Assembly: GCA_026414745.1 (NCBI GenBank)
Contig: JAOAIK010000049.1
Location: 1-64,000 of the forward strand
DNA from: Roseococcus sp.
Lineage (GTDB): Bacteria > Pseudomonadota > Alphaproteobacteria > Acetobacterales > Acetobacteraceae
Length of the DNA: 64,000 bases
Direction: 5' to 3'
This document shows, piece after piece, positions 18,820 through 26,952 of the stretch (position 1 is its first letter; every line of letters begins with the position of its first letter). Under the pieces are notes generated by a model. The model had not been told where the DNA came from. It was given only the letters and a program-made list of their open reading frames with translations, and did no database searches. The position numbers were made by a program, and so were the translations under genes.

Positions 18820-18916
18820 CCAGGCTCCGGACATCACGCCGCCCGGGACCGGCGGCGTGCGCCGCTGGTCCCTCCGCCCGTCGCTCCGCCCTTCCTTTCC
18901 ACCGGAGATCACCCCG

Positions 18917-19486
18917 ATGGCGCTCACCGCCCTCGAACTCTGCTCGCGTGCGCTGCTGCGCCTTGGCGCCCCGGCCATCGCCTCCTTCAGCGAGGGCACG
19001 GCGGAGGCGGAGGTGGCGTCCGGCCTCTATGGCGGCGTGCGCGATGCGCTCCTCTCCTGCCATCCGTGGAGCTTCGCCACCGCCCAGGCCAGCCTGCCGC
19101 GCCTCTCCGCCACGCCAGCGGCCGATCACGCCTACGCCTTCCAGCTTCCGGCCGCCTTCCTGCGCGTGCTCTCGGCCGGCGGGCCGGGAAGCGGGCGTGG
19201 CCTCTCCTACCGCCTTTTCGAGGACCGGCTGCACACCGACGCGCCGCAGGTGACGCTGACCTACATCTTCCGGCCGCATGAGAGCGCCTTCCCGGCCTTC
19301 TTCGCCAGCGCGCTGGTGGCGCGCCTCTCCGCCGAGTTCTGCATCCCGCTGACCGAGAGCACCTCGCGCGCGCAGATGCTCTTCGCCCAAGCCGAGGCCG
19401 AGCTGCGGGCCGCGCGCCGTGCCGACAGCCAGCAGGCCACCACCAGGGCCATCGAGGGCTTCCCGCTGATCCAGGCCCGAGGCTGA
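18917..19486 (+). CDS. Tail tubular protein A, T7 gp11-like
   Basis: Adaptor ring between portal and nozzle. The 189-residue protein matches the family: MALTALELCSRALLRLGAPA at the start, YGGVRDALLSCHPWSFATAQ in the middle, YTFRP-equivalent TLTYIFRPHES, and FFASALVARLSAEFCIPLT followed by SRAQMLFAQAEAEL. In-frame upstream codons to 18857 lack family similarity, so I use the ATG at 18917 with an accGGAGatc leader. Order capsid-TTA-TTB is as in T7. Only 3 bases separate it from the next gene. Confidence 0.87.
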   Translation: MALTALELCSRALLRLGAPAIASFSEGTAEAEVASGLYGGVRDALLSCHPWSFATAQASLPRLSATPAADHAYAFQLPAAFLRVLSAGGPGSGRGLSYRLFEDRLHTDAPQVTLTYIFRPHESAFPAFFASALVARLSAEFCIPLTESTSRAQMLFAQAEAELRAARRADSQQATTRAIEGFPLIQARG

Positions 19487-19489
19487 ACC

Positions 19490-21370
19490 ATGAGCGTGCT
19501 GCGTCAGGTCAAGACCAACTTCACCGCCGGGGAGCTCTCGCCCGAGATGCTCGGTCGCGCCGATCTGCGCGCCTACGCCAACGGGGCGGCCAGGCTGCGC
19601 AACGTCTTCATCCAGCCCACGGGCGGCGTGACGCGCCGCCCGGGGCTGCGCCACGTCGCGACCATCCCCTTCCCCGCGCGCCTCGTGCCCTTCGAGTTCA
19701 ACACCGAGCAGACCTACCTGCTCGTGCTCTCGCACGGCGAGATGCGCGTCTTCCTGGGCGATGTGCTGGTGGCCACGGTCCCCGCCCCCTGGACGGCCGC
19801 CATGCTGCCGCAGATGGCCTTCACGCAGAGCGCGGACACGCTGCTTGCCGTGCATCCCGACCTCTATCCGCTTTCCATCACCCGCACCGGGCACGCGAGC
19901 TGGACGGTGGCGCCCTGGGGCTGGACGGTGATGCCCACCTACCGCTTCGGCGACCCGCAGGTGGTGCTCGCGCCCTCGGCGACTTCCGGCACCATCACCC
20001 TCACCGCCAGCGCGCCCGTCTTCCAGGCGGGGCACGCGCTCTACCCGCTGCGCTTCCGCGGGCGCTACGGCCGCATCCTCTCCGTGCTGTCGCCGACCCA
20101 GGTGAGCTGGGCCTGCCCCGACACCTTGCCCGATCTCTCGGGCAGCACGGACTGGGAGGAGGCTGCCTTCAGCCCGGTGCGCGGCTGGCCGGTCAGCGTC
20201 TGCTTCCACCAGGACCGGCTCGTGATCGGCGGCTCTCGCGATCTGCCCAACCGGCTCTGGCTCTCCTGCTCGGGGCAGCTCTTCAACTTCGACAAGGGCA
20301 CGGGCCTCGATGACCAGGGCATCGAGTTCGGCCTGTTCTCCGACCAGGTGAACGCGATCCGCGCCGTCTTCTCGGCCCGCCACCTCCAGGTCTTCACCAC
20401 CGGCGGCGAATGGATGGTCACGGGCGATCCGCTCACACCCTCCTCCATCCAGCTCCACCGCCAGACCCGGGTGGGCAGCATCGCGAGCCGCCATGTGCCG
20501 CCGGTGGACGTGGACGGCAGCACCATCTTCGCCGCCCGCAGCGGCCGCGCCATCCACGAGTTCGTCTACACGGAGGTGCAGCAGGCCTACCAGTCGAACG
20601 ATCTCGCCCTGCTCGCGGGCCATCTGATCCGCAACCCCACCTCCATGGCCTACGACCAGACGCGCCGCCTGCTCCACGTCTGCCAGGAGGACGGCACCCT
20701 CGCCACGCTGACCCTCTTCCGGGCGGAGCAGGTGACCGCCTGGACCCAGCAGACCACCGACGGACAGTTCCACGCCGTCGCAGAGGTCGAGGGACACGTC
20801 TATGTGATCGTCTGGCGCGGCGGAACATGGCGCCTCGAGCGCTTCGACCCCGGCCTCGCCACGGACGCGGCGCTGGATGGCACGAGCGCCGCGCTGCGCA
20901 CCACCTGGACCGGCCTCGCCCATCTCGAGGGGCGCGAAGTGGAGGTTCTCGCCGACGGTGCGCCGCGCGGCACGGCGACGGTCTCGGGCGGTGCGGTGAG
21001 TCTCTCGCCCGGCGCCTACCAGGTGCAGGTCGGCCTTCCCTTCTGGCATGTGATTGAACCGCTGCCGCCCGAACTCCTCACCGCGGCCGGCGCGCGCATG
21101 GCCCCGATCCGCCTGGTCCGGCTGATCTTCCGCGTGCTCGAGACCAAGGCGCTGGAAGCCGACCTCGGTCGCGGGCTGCAGCCCATCCCCTTCCGCCGCT
21201 TCGACACGCCCGTGCTCGACGCGGCCCCGCCGAGTTTCAGCGGCGACGTGCGCGTCTCCGCCCTCGGCTGGCGGCGCGACGCGATGCGTCCGCTCTGGCG
21301 CATCGCGGGCAAGGCGCCGCTGCCCGTGACCCTCCTCTCCGTCACCACCGATTTGAGGACGAACGACTGA
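19490..21370 (+). CDS. Tail tubular protein B / nozzle, T7 gp12-like
   Basis: The nozzle forms the distal short tail. The 626-residue beta-rich protein begins VKTNFTAGELSPEMLGRADL and has RLRNVFIQPTGGVTRRPGLR, both highly characteristic of podoviral nozzle/stabilisation proteins, then LVPFEFNTEQTYLLVL, WPVSVCFHQDRLVIGGSRDL and a C-terminal half of beta-propeller/OB-like strands. The stop codon shares its last base with the next ATG (TGATG arrangement), indicating coupling. Length is close to family norms (T7 gp12 is ~790). Confidence 0.85.
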   Translation: MSVLRQVKTNFTAGELSPEMLGRADLRAYANGAARLRNVFIQPTGGVTRRPGLRHVATIPFPARLVPFEFNTEQTYLLVLSHGEMRVFLGDVLVATVPAPWTAAMLPQMAFTQSADTLLAVHPDLYPLSITRTGHASWTVAPWGWTVMPTYRFGDPQVVLAPSATSGTITLTASAPVFQAGHALYPLRFRGRYGRILSVLSPTQVSWACPDTLPDLSGSTDWEEAAFSPVRGWPVSVCFHQDRLVIGGSRDLPNRLWLSCSGQLFNFDKGTGLDDQGIEFGLFSDQVNAIRAVFSARHLQVFTTGGEWMVTGDPLTPSSIQLHRQTRVGSIASRHVPPVDVDGSTIFAARSGRAIHEFVYTEVQQAYQSNDLALLAGHLIRNPTSMAYDQTRRLLHVCQEDGTLATLTLFRAEQVTAWTQQTTDGQFHAVAEVEGHVYVIVWRGGTWRLERFDPGLATDAALDGTSAALRTTWTGLAHLEGREVEVLADGAPRGTATVSGGAVSLSPGAYQVQVGLPFWHVIEPLPPELLTAAGARMAPIRLVRLIFRVLETKALEADLGRGLQPIPFRRFDTPVLDAAPPSFSGDVRVSALGWRRDAMRPLWRIAGKAPLPVTLLSVTTDLRTND

Positions 21371-21810
21371 TGGCCGCACTCGCCTCCCTCGCGACGCTCG
21401 CCTCCGCGGGTGTCGGCCTTTATGCCCAGCAGCAGGCCGCGCAGGCGCAGCGCGCCGTGCAGCGCGCGCAGGTCGAGAACCAGCGCCAGCAGGAGGAGGC
21501 GCGCCAGCAGCAGCTTCTCCTCCAGCAGGAGGCGGAGGCCCGGGCGCGGCGCGAGCAGCTCGCGCGCACGATCGCCTCGACGCGCGCCCGCCTCGCCGCC
21601 GGCGGGATCCCGGTGAACGAGGGCTCCGCCGCCACCGTGCAGGCGGGGCTCAGCGCCGACGCCGCCGCCGGGATGCGCGACAGCGAGGCGCTCTACCGTG
21701 CGCGCATGACCTCGGGCCGCGCATCGCTGCTCAACCCGGACATGTCCACCACCACGCTGCTGCGCGCCCTGCCGGGCTTCGGCAACGCGCTGCGCAGCCT
21801 GCTCGACTGA
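21370..21810 (+). CDS. Internal virion protein, gp14-like
   Basis: A 146-residue protein with a hydrophobic start (LASLATLASAGVGLYAQQQ), a long Q/R/E-rich helix (VQRAQVENQRQQEEARQQQL), then ARTIASTRARLAAGGIPVNEGSA and a C-terminal SGRASLLNP. This is the layout of gp14-type internal core proteins, which leave the capsid first during ejection to form the outer-membrane pore. The two much larger T7 partners, gp15 and gp16 (with transglycosylase), are missing from this cluster; the next gene is directly the fibre. Confidence 0.72.
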   Translation: MAALASLATLASAGVGLYAQQQAAQAQRAVQRAQVENQRQQEEARQQQLLLQQEAEARARREQLARTIASTRARLAAGGIPVNEGSAATVQAGLSADAAAGMRDSEALYRARMTSGRASLLNPDMSTTTLLRALPGFGNALRSLLD

Positions 21811-21818
21811 GGCCAGCG

Positions 21819-24101
21819 ATGTCCGACCACATCCAGATCGGCGATCTCGCGCCCCGCGTGCACTATGTGGCGGACGGGGTGCAGACCACCTTCACCTATC
21901 CCTTCCCGATCTTCGAGCCGCGCGACATGCGCGTGCTCGCCAACGGCGTGCCGCTCGCCTTCGGCTATGTCGTGGAGGGGGCCGGGGAGTCCGAGGGCGG
22001 GGTCGTGCGCTTCGACTTGCCGCCGCTCGCCGGCACGCAGATCGCGCTGCTGCGCCGCCTGCCCATCGACCGCACCACCGACTTCCAGCCCAACGGCCTG
22101 CTGCGCGCCTCCACCCTGAATGACGAGCTGGACCGGCAGGTGGCGGCGCTGCAGGAGGTGCGCGAGGACGTGCGCGGCGCGATCCGGGTTTCGGAGGCCG
22201 AACCGCCCACGGGCCTCGTTCTGCCGCCGCGCGCGGCGCGGGCCGACAGGCTGCTCGGCTTCGATTCGCTCGGCAATGTCATCGCCGTCCCGCGCGGCGG
22301 CGTCATCGCGGCCGCCTTTCCCGGCGCGGTGCCGCGCAGCGTCGAGGACAAGCTCGCCGAGACCCTCACGGCGCGCGACTTCGGGGCGGCCGGCGACGGG
22401 GTCACCGACGATGGCCCGGCGCTGCAGGCGGCCATGAACGCGGCCGCGGCCGCGGGGAAGCACCTCGTCATCGGCGAGGGCACCTTCCGCACCACCATGC
22501 CGCTGACCCTGCCGGGCGCGGCGGCGGGACTCACCATGCGCGGGGTGCTGCTCTACGCCGGGCCCGGCAACACCGCCGCGCTCACCCTCGGCGACGGCGG
22601 GGCGGTGCGCAATGCCGCCAAGCTCTACGAGGGGCTGCGCGTGCTGCGCGCCACCATCAGCGACTGGAGCAACACCGCCGATTGCGGAATTCTTCTGCGC
22701 AACCTGGATGCCAGCACCGTCGAGGTGCGCCAGGTCGAGGGCTTCACCGTCGGCATCCGCACCCAGGGCCAGGAGCGCGGCTTCGAGGACAGCCAGCTCT
22801 TCCTCGGCCGCATCGTGAACAACATGATCGGCCTCGACATCCACACAATGACCGCGGCCGCCTGGAACACCTCCGTGCGCTACTACGGCGGGCATTTCGC
22901 CATCGCGAGCTCCCTCCATCCGGACAAGGACCGCTTCGGCGTGCGCTTCTCGGCCGAGCCTGGCGCCTACATCGCCCACAACCGCCATGTCTTCTTCGGC
23001 CCGGCCTTCGAGCTGCAGGCGATCAACCGCCCGGCCATCGTCGGCATCCCCTTCCTCTCCGAGGTGAGCAGCCGCGCGGTGCTCGTCTACGGCATGCGCA
23101 TGGAGGGCTGCTCGCCCTACGTGGCGCGCCACACCGGCGGGGCGCAGGATCACATCTACGAGGTCGCCTGGGCGAGCCAGGGCTACCGCGTGGACATCCA
23201 GTACACCGCGACCGCCACCCGCGTGGGCGGAGTGGTGCGCGCGCTGCACCAGGCGGCCGCACACCGGGAGTTCACCCGCGAGGTGGCCTCCGTGCCCAAC
23301 CTGCGCGCCGCCGCCTTCCGCTGGACGGCGACGCAGACGGGCTTCGACAAGCTTGCCTGCCTCTCCACCAACGTCAGCGGCTCGCCGAGCCACCTCTCGC
23401 ACTTCGCCTTTCCGGGGCTCGAGAACTTCTCGCTCACCAGCCGGGGCGTGGTGCTGCCCGGCGGGCGGGGACTCGGCTTCGTGGTGGACGCGCGGCGCAC
23501 GCGCGAGTTCGCCCTGGCCGTGGACGCCGACAACCCGCGCCTCGTGGTGCAGCTCTTCGACGCCAACATGCAGGTGATCACCGACAGCTCGCCCCACTGG
23601 GTGCGGGCCTCGGGAATGTCGCTGCAGTGGAACGCCTCCGCCCGCTGGTGGCAGGGCTCGGCGGACATGACGGATGCGAGCCTGACGCGGCTGCAGGTGA
23701 TCCGCCTCTGGGACACCGTGGCCTACGCCATCATCGGCGTCGCGCGCATCACCGCGGACTACGAGCTGCGCGCCATGCGCCTGTTCTGCGATCCCTCGGA
23801 GGCGCCCTCGCTGCTCTACGGCCTGCCGGACCTGCCGCACGGCGCGCGCGAACTTCGCGGCGAGGCCGAATGGGATCCGCCGCCCGTCGCCGCCGGCGGC
23901 AGCGCGCAGATCAACGTTCCCGTGCCCGGCGCGCGGCCCGGCGACTTCTGCCAGGCGGCCTTCACCCTCTCCACCTCGGGCATGGTCTTCCTCGCGCAGG
24001 TCGGCGCGCAGGATGTGGTCACCGTCACCGCCTGGAACCGCAGCGGCGCCAGCATCGACCTCAATCCCGGCACGGTGCGCGTGCGGGTCGTGAAGTCGTG
24101 A
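21819..24101 (+). CDS. Tail fibre/tailspike with beta-helix domain
   Basis: Receptor-binding protein of 760 residues. Residues about 1-150 match the T7-fibre N-terminal domain (PRVHYVADGVQTTFTYPFPI, DRTTDFQPNGLLRASTLNDE, LDRQVAALQEVREDVR), which docks to the tail. From about 190 a pectate-lyase-like beta-helix begins (ARDFGAAGDGVTDDGPALQA), followed by repeated short strands to about 480, then beta-rich C-terminal domains. Such spikes usually bind or cleave surface polysaccharide; I see no assignable catalytic residues. The frame is intact. Its TGA overlaps the GTG of the next gene. Confidence 0.85.
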   Translation: MSDHIQIGDLAPRVHYVADGVQTTFTYPFPIFEPRDMRVLANGVPLAFGYVVEGAGESEGGVVRFDLPPLAGTQIALLRRLPIDRTTDFQPNGLLRASTLNDELDRQVAALQEVREDVRGAIRVSEAEPPTGLVLPPRAARADRLLGFDSLGNVIAVPRGGVIAAAFPGAVPRSVEDKLAETLTARDFGAAGDGVTDDGPALQAAMNAAAAAGKHLVIGEGTFRTTMPLTLPGAAAGLTMRGVLLYAGPGNTAALTLGDGGAVRNAAKLYEGLRVLRATISDWSNTADCGILLRNLDASTVEVRQVEGFTVGIRTQGQERGFEDSQLFLGRIVNNMIGLDIHTMTAAAWNTSVRYYGGHFAIASSLHPDKDRFGVRFSAEPGAYIAHNRHVFFGPAFELQAINRPAIVGIPFLSEVSSRAVLVYGMRMEGCSPYVARHTGGAQDHIYEVAWASQGYRVDIQYTATATRVGGVVRALHQAAAHREFTREVASVPNLRAAAFRWTATQTGFDKLACLSTNVSGSPSHLSHFAFPGLENFSLTSRGVVLPGGRGLGFVVDARRTREFALAVDADNPRLVVQLFDANMQVITDSSPHWVRASGMSLQWNASARWWQGSADMTDASLTRLQVIRLWDTVAYAIIGVARITADYELRAMRLFCDPSEAPSLLYGLPDLPHGARELRGEAEWDPPPVAAGGSAQINVPVPGARPGDFCQAAFTLSTSGMVFLAQVGAQDVVTVTAWNRSGASIDLNPGTVRVRVVKS

Positions 24102-24415
24102 GCCGGCGTCGCCCCAAGGGCTTCGGCATCAGGCTCGCGGACACGGTGGCGGAGGTGGCGGCGGACTATCTGGGCTTCCTGCGCGCCGCCCGCAGCGCGG
24201 AACCGGAGGACGCCAAGGCCTTCGCCGCGCGCCACGCCGCCGCCAAGGCCGCGCTCGCGCATCTCGAGCAGCTCATCAAGCTCGCTGCGAGCTGCGACGC
24301 CGAGGCCGCCGACCGCCTCTGCGGCAGCGAGGCCTCGCTCGCCGAATGCCGCGCACTCATGCCCGAGGAGGGTGCAACGGAGGAGAACGGGAATGACGAA
24401 GGCGGGGCCGGCTGA
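24098..24415 (+). CDS. Small protein before terminase; candidate small terminase
   Basis: A 105-residue helical protein starting at GTG 24098, which overlaps the fibre stop (GTGA). Basic N-terminus (SRRRPKGFGIRLAD), then helical FLRAARSAEPEDAKAFAARHA and LAHLEQLIKLAASCDAEAAD, and an acidic tail. It lies between fibre and large terminase and overlaps the latter by 23 bases, the position of gp18 (small terminase) in T7. I do not recognise the sequence, so the role rests on position, size and charge pattern. Confidence 0.55.
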   Translation: MSRRRPKGFGIRLADTVAEVAADYLGFLRAARSAEPEDAKAFAARHAAAKAALAHLEQLIKLAASCDAEAADRLCGSEASLAECRALMPEEGATEENGNDEGGAG

Positions 24416-25814
24416 CCTCCAGGAGTTCGTCTGGATCTGGAACCGCCGCCACGGCCAGCGTACCCCCGCCGTGCACCGGCGAATCCTGCGCTGGCTCGAG
24501 ACGGAGGCGCCTGCCCGCCGGCTCCTGCTCATGGCGTTCCGCGGCTGCGGCAAGTCCACGCTCATGGCGCTGTTCTGCGCCTGGTCGCTCTACCGGCGGC
24601 CGGATCTGCGGATCCTCGTGCTCGCGGCCGAGCAGTCCCTCGCGGTCAAGCTCGTGGCGCACACGAGGAGGATCCTCGAACGCCATCCCCTCTGCGCGCG
24701 GCTCCTTCCCGAAGGCGTGGAAGGCTGGGCGGCGGACCGCTTCACCGTGGCGCGGGACGCGCCGCTGCGCGACCCCTCCATGCTCGGCCAGGGCCTGGGC
24801 GGCAACATCACGGGCATGCGCGCGGACATGATCCTCTGCGACGACGTCGAGGTCCCGGGCAACTGCGACACGCCCGGCAAGCGCGCGGAGCTGCGCGAGC
24901 GGTTGGCGGAGGCGGAGTTCATCCTCACCCCCGGCGGCCTCATCCTCTACGCCGGCACGCCGCACACGGAGGAGAGCCTCTACCGCGAGGGCGACGAGTT
25001 CCTCGCGGGCTACCGGCGCCTCGTGGTGCCCATCCTCGACCAGGAAGGGCGCAGCGCCTGGCCGGAACGCTTCGACGAGGAGTCGATCGCGGCCCTGCGC
25101 CGGCGCGTCGGGCCGATCCGCTTCGCCCGGCAGATGCTGCTCGAGCCCGTGCCCGCCGCGGCGGCGCGGCTCGACCCCGCCCTCCTTCTGCCCTACGGCG
25201 AGGAAGCGGAATACCGCGAGGCCAACGGCTGCGCCCAGCTCTGGCTGCTCGGGCGGCGCATGGTCGCAGGCGGCGGCTACTGGGATCCCTCCTACGGCCG
25301 CGAGCAGGGCGGCGACGGCTCGGTGCTCGCCGCCGGCTACTGCGACGCCGAGAACCGTCACTTCCTGCACCGCATCGCCTGGATCACCCAGCGCCCCGAC
25401 GCGCCGGACGATCCGGCGACGCAGCAGTGCCGCGAGGTGGCCCGCATCGCGGGAGAACTGCACCTTCCCGTGCTGCGCGTTGAGACGAACGGCCTCGGCC
25501 GTTTCCTGCCGGCGCTGCTGAAGCGGGAGATGGCCCGTCAGGGCGTCGCCTGCGCGGTGGTGGAGCACGTGAACCGCCGGCCCAAGGCGGAGCGCATCCT
25601 TGCCGCCTTCGACCCGCTGCTCGCGGCCCGGCGGCTGCACGTGCACGAGTCCGTGCTGCGCACGCCCTTCGCGCGCGAGATGGCGGAGTGGCGCCCCGAC
25701 GCCAGGGGGGCCCGCGACGACGCGCTGGACGCGGCCGCGGGCGTGATCCTGGCCGAGCCGGTGCGCCTGCCCGCCCTGCCGCCACGGCCGTTCCGGCCCT
25801 CCTGGCGCGGCTAG
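24393..25814 (+). CDS. Terminase large subunit, T7 gp19-like
   Basis: The packaging motor, 473 residues. The ATPase has the T7-type Walker A AFRGCGKST (about 50-58), adenine/Q-like upstream region, Walker B ADMILCDDVE with a following TPGKRAEL coupling region, and LYAGTPHTEESLY. The RNase H-like nuclease shows acidic positions in YWDPSYG, VETNGLG and GARDDALDAAAG. Everything needed for an active enzyme appears present. ATG at 24393 has AGGAGAACGGG just upstream. T7 gp19 is longer (~586). It is the last large gene of the cluster before the lysis-like genes. Confidence 0.9.
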   Translation: MTKAGPADLQEFVWIWNRRHGQRTPAVHRRILRWLETEAPARRLLLMAFRGCGKSTLMALFCAWSLYRRPDLRILVLAAEQSLAVKLVAHTRRILERHPLCARLLPEGVEGWAADRFTVARDAPLRDPSMLGQGLGGNITGMRADMILCDDVEVPGNCDTPGKRAELRERLAEAEFILTPGGLILYAGTPHTEESLYREGDEFLAGYRRLVVPILDQEGRSAWPERFDEESIAALRRRVGPIRFARQMLLEPVPAAAARLDPALLLPYGEEAEYREANGCAQLWLLGRRMVAGGGYWDPSYGREQGGDGSVLAAGYCDAENRHFLHRIAWITQRPDAPDDPATQQCREVARIAGELHLPVLRVETNGLGRFLPALLKREMARQGVACAVVEHVNRRPKAERILAAFDPLLAARRLHVHESVLRTPFAREMAEWRPDARGARDDALDAAAGVILAEPVRLPALPPRPFRPSWRG

Positions 25815-25875
25815 GGCCGCCGCCACTCGCCGAGGCTGCCCTCGCGGTCTCCAGCACCCTGGCGGGAGGCCGGCC

Positions 25876-26097
25876 CTAGGCCCGCCGACGCTTCAGGATC
25901 TCGCTCGCATGGCGCTCCACGCCGGCGCTGGTGATGGCGAAGCTGCCGTCGGGCCGGCGCAGGGCGAAGCCCATGCGCGAGAGCCTCTCGAGGCAGGGCT
26001 GGTCCGCGAGGCCCGCAGGGCGCCCGCCCGGCCCCACCAGCGTCAGCCGATGCAGCGCCGAACGGCAGCAGGTTTCCAGATACGGCTCGTTCCACAT
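25876..26097 (-). CDS. Small winged-helix-like protein, antisense within phage cluster
   Basis: A 73-residue protein on the opposite strand to the cluster. It begins MWNEPYLETCCRSALHRLTL and continues PCLERLSRMGFALRRPDGSF then AITSAGVERHASEILKRRR. The GF-x-DGSFxIT-x-G-RHA pattern looks like the recognition helix and wing of a short winged helix-turn-helix. I know no named family. The ATG at 26097 is divergent from the membrane-protein gene at 26175, so it could regulate the lysis-like pair; that is inference. Confidence 0.6.
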   Translation of the reverse strand: MWNEPYLETCCRSALHRLTLVGPGGRPAGLADQPCLERLSRMGFALRRPDGSFAITSAGVERHASEILKRRRA

Positions 26098-26174
26098 CCG
26101 ATCATCCAGGCCCCAAGACCCCCGATAGACCCCCGCTGTGTGGGGTCTCGCCGCCCGCAGCGCAAGGAGATCCC

Positions 26175-26471
26175 ATGTTCGCCCTCGACCCAGCCCTCAT
26201 GTGGTGGCTCGTGATCGCCGAGGCGCCCATGCTGGTCAGCGTCTACTGGATGCTGCACAGCATCCGGCGCGACCTCGACCGGACGAGCGCCCATTCGCCC
26301 GGCGGCCTCGAACGCACCCGCGAAGACCTCGCCGGCTTCAAGCTCGAGGTGGCGCGCACTTATGTGCCCCTGTCGCTCATCCGGGAGGTGGACCGGCGGC
26401 TGACCGAGCAGCTCCTGCGCATCGAGGAGAAGCTCGAGGAGATGCGCCGCCAGGGGGAGAGCCGCCGATGA
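26175..26471 (+). CDS. Single-TM coiled-coil protein, holin/spanin-like candidate
   Basis: A 98-residue protein with one N-terminal transmembrane helix (LMWWLVIAEAPMLVSVYWML) and a long charged helix (LAGFKLEVARTYVPLSLIRE, VDRRLTEQLLRIEEKLEEMR). ATG at 26175 has AAGGAGATC upstream. The stop overlaps the ATG of the SleB-like hydrolase (ATGA). Position and topology suggest a lysis accessory (holin or inner-membrane spanin); similar 'TYV-x-IREVDRRL' proteins occur in alphaproteobacterial phages, from memory. No direct evidence for pore formation. Confidence 0.6.
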   Translation: MFALDPALMWWLVIAEAPMLVSVYWMLHSIRRDLDRTSAHSPGGLERTREDLAGFKLEVARTYVPLSLIREVDRRLTEQLLRIEEKLEEMRRQGESRR

Positions 26472-26938
26472 TCGCCCCGCGGATGGAGGCCCGCGAGGCC
26501 GCGGCCGAACTGCTCGCGCGCGTGCTCTACGCCGAGGCCGGCGAGCGGCCGGTGCGCGCCATCGAGGCCCTGGCCGCCCTTGCGCTCAACCGCGCGCGCG
26601 CGGCGCAGGCCTGCCCGGCCGCGGCGCTGCGCTACGCGGGCGGGGCGGAACCCCGGAGCCTGCCGCGCGCGCTGATCGCGGTGCTGCGGGCGCCCTTCCA
26701 GTTCCCGACGCGCCACCCGCGCCACCCGGCCCATGCGCGCTTCGCCGCCCCGCCGCCGGGCGATCCCGCCCTCGCGGTGTGCCGAAGGATCGCCGCGCGG
26801 GCGCTCGGCGGCGCGCTGCCCGACGCGACAGGCGGCGCGCTGCTCTGGCACGACGAGACGCGCCTGCCCCGTTGGGCCATGGGGCGCCTGCCCAGCGCGG
26901 CGATCGGCGGGCTCGTCTTCTACCGGGAGCGCGGCTGA
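26468..26938 (+). CDS. SleB-like cell wall hydrolase (endolysin candidate)
   Basis: A 156-residue protein of the SleB/Hydrolase_2 type: ARVLYAEAGERPVRAIEALA with the candidate catalytic Glu, ALALNRARAAQ, and the C-terminal DATGGALLWHDETRLPRWA. SleB-family enzymes are lytic transglycosylases that cut peptidoglycan. There is no signal peptide, so export would need the upstream membrane protein, as in holin-endolysin pairs. Versions of this protein also occur in Rhodobacter-type GTA neighbourhoods and alphaproteobacterial phages. It ends the cluster; DUF952, a housekeeping neighbour of pyrD, follows 14 bases later. Confidence 0.75.
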   Translation: MIAPRMEAREAAAELLARVLYAEAGERPVRAIEALAALALNRARAAQACPAAALRYAGGAEPRSLPRALIAVLRAPFQFPTRHPRHPAHARFAAPPPGDPALAVCRRIAARALGGALPDATGGALLWHDETRLPRWAMGRLPSAAIGGLVFYRERG

Positions 26939-26952
26939 GCTAGACGCGCCGC

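Larger units (their letters stand above)
14219..26938 (+). mobile_element. T7/podovirus-type morphogenesis cluster without replication or integration genes
   Basis: This 12.7-kb block holds portal, scaffold, capsid, tail tubular A and B, an internal virion protein, fibre, candidate TerS, TerL and lysis-like genes in T7 order. All are intact and mostly coupled by overlapping codons. RNA polymerase, DNA polymerase, primase, integrase, excisionase and large ejection proteins (gp15/gp16) are absent. Base composition by eye equals the host's. Both flanks are chromosomal (DUF3422/S24 repressor; DUF952-pyrD) with no tRNA or direct-repeat boundary seen. Best read as a gene transfer agent-like or domesticated podoviral element; a simple prophage remnant is the alternative. 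Confidence 0.8.

Noticed and set aside
16754..21379. A 1,541-codon open frame antisense to the phage structural genes
   Set aside because: High-GC shadow: composition is repetitive R/G/A/E/H typical of reading GC3-rich genes backwards; the plus-strand genes have recognisable families and good starts.
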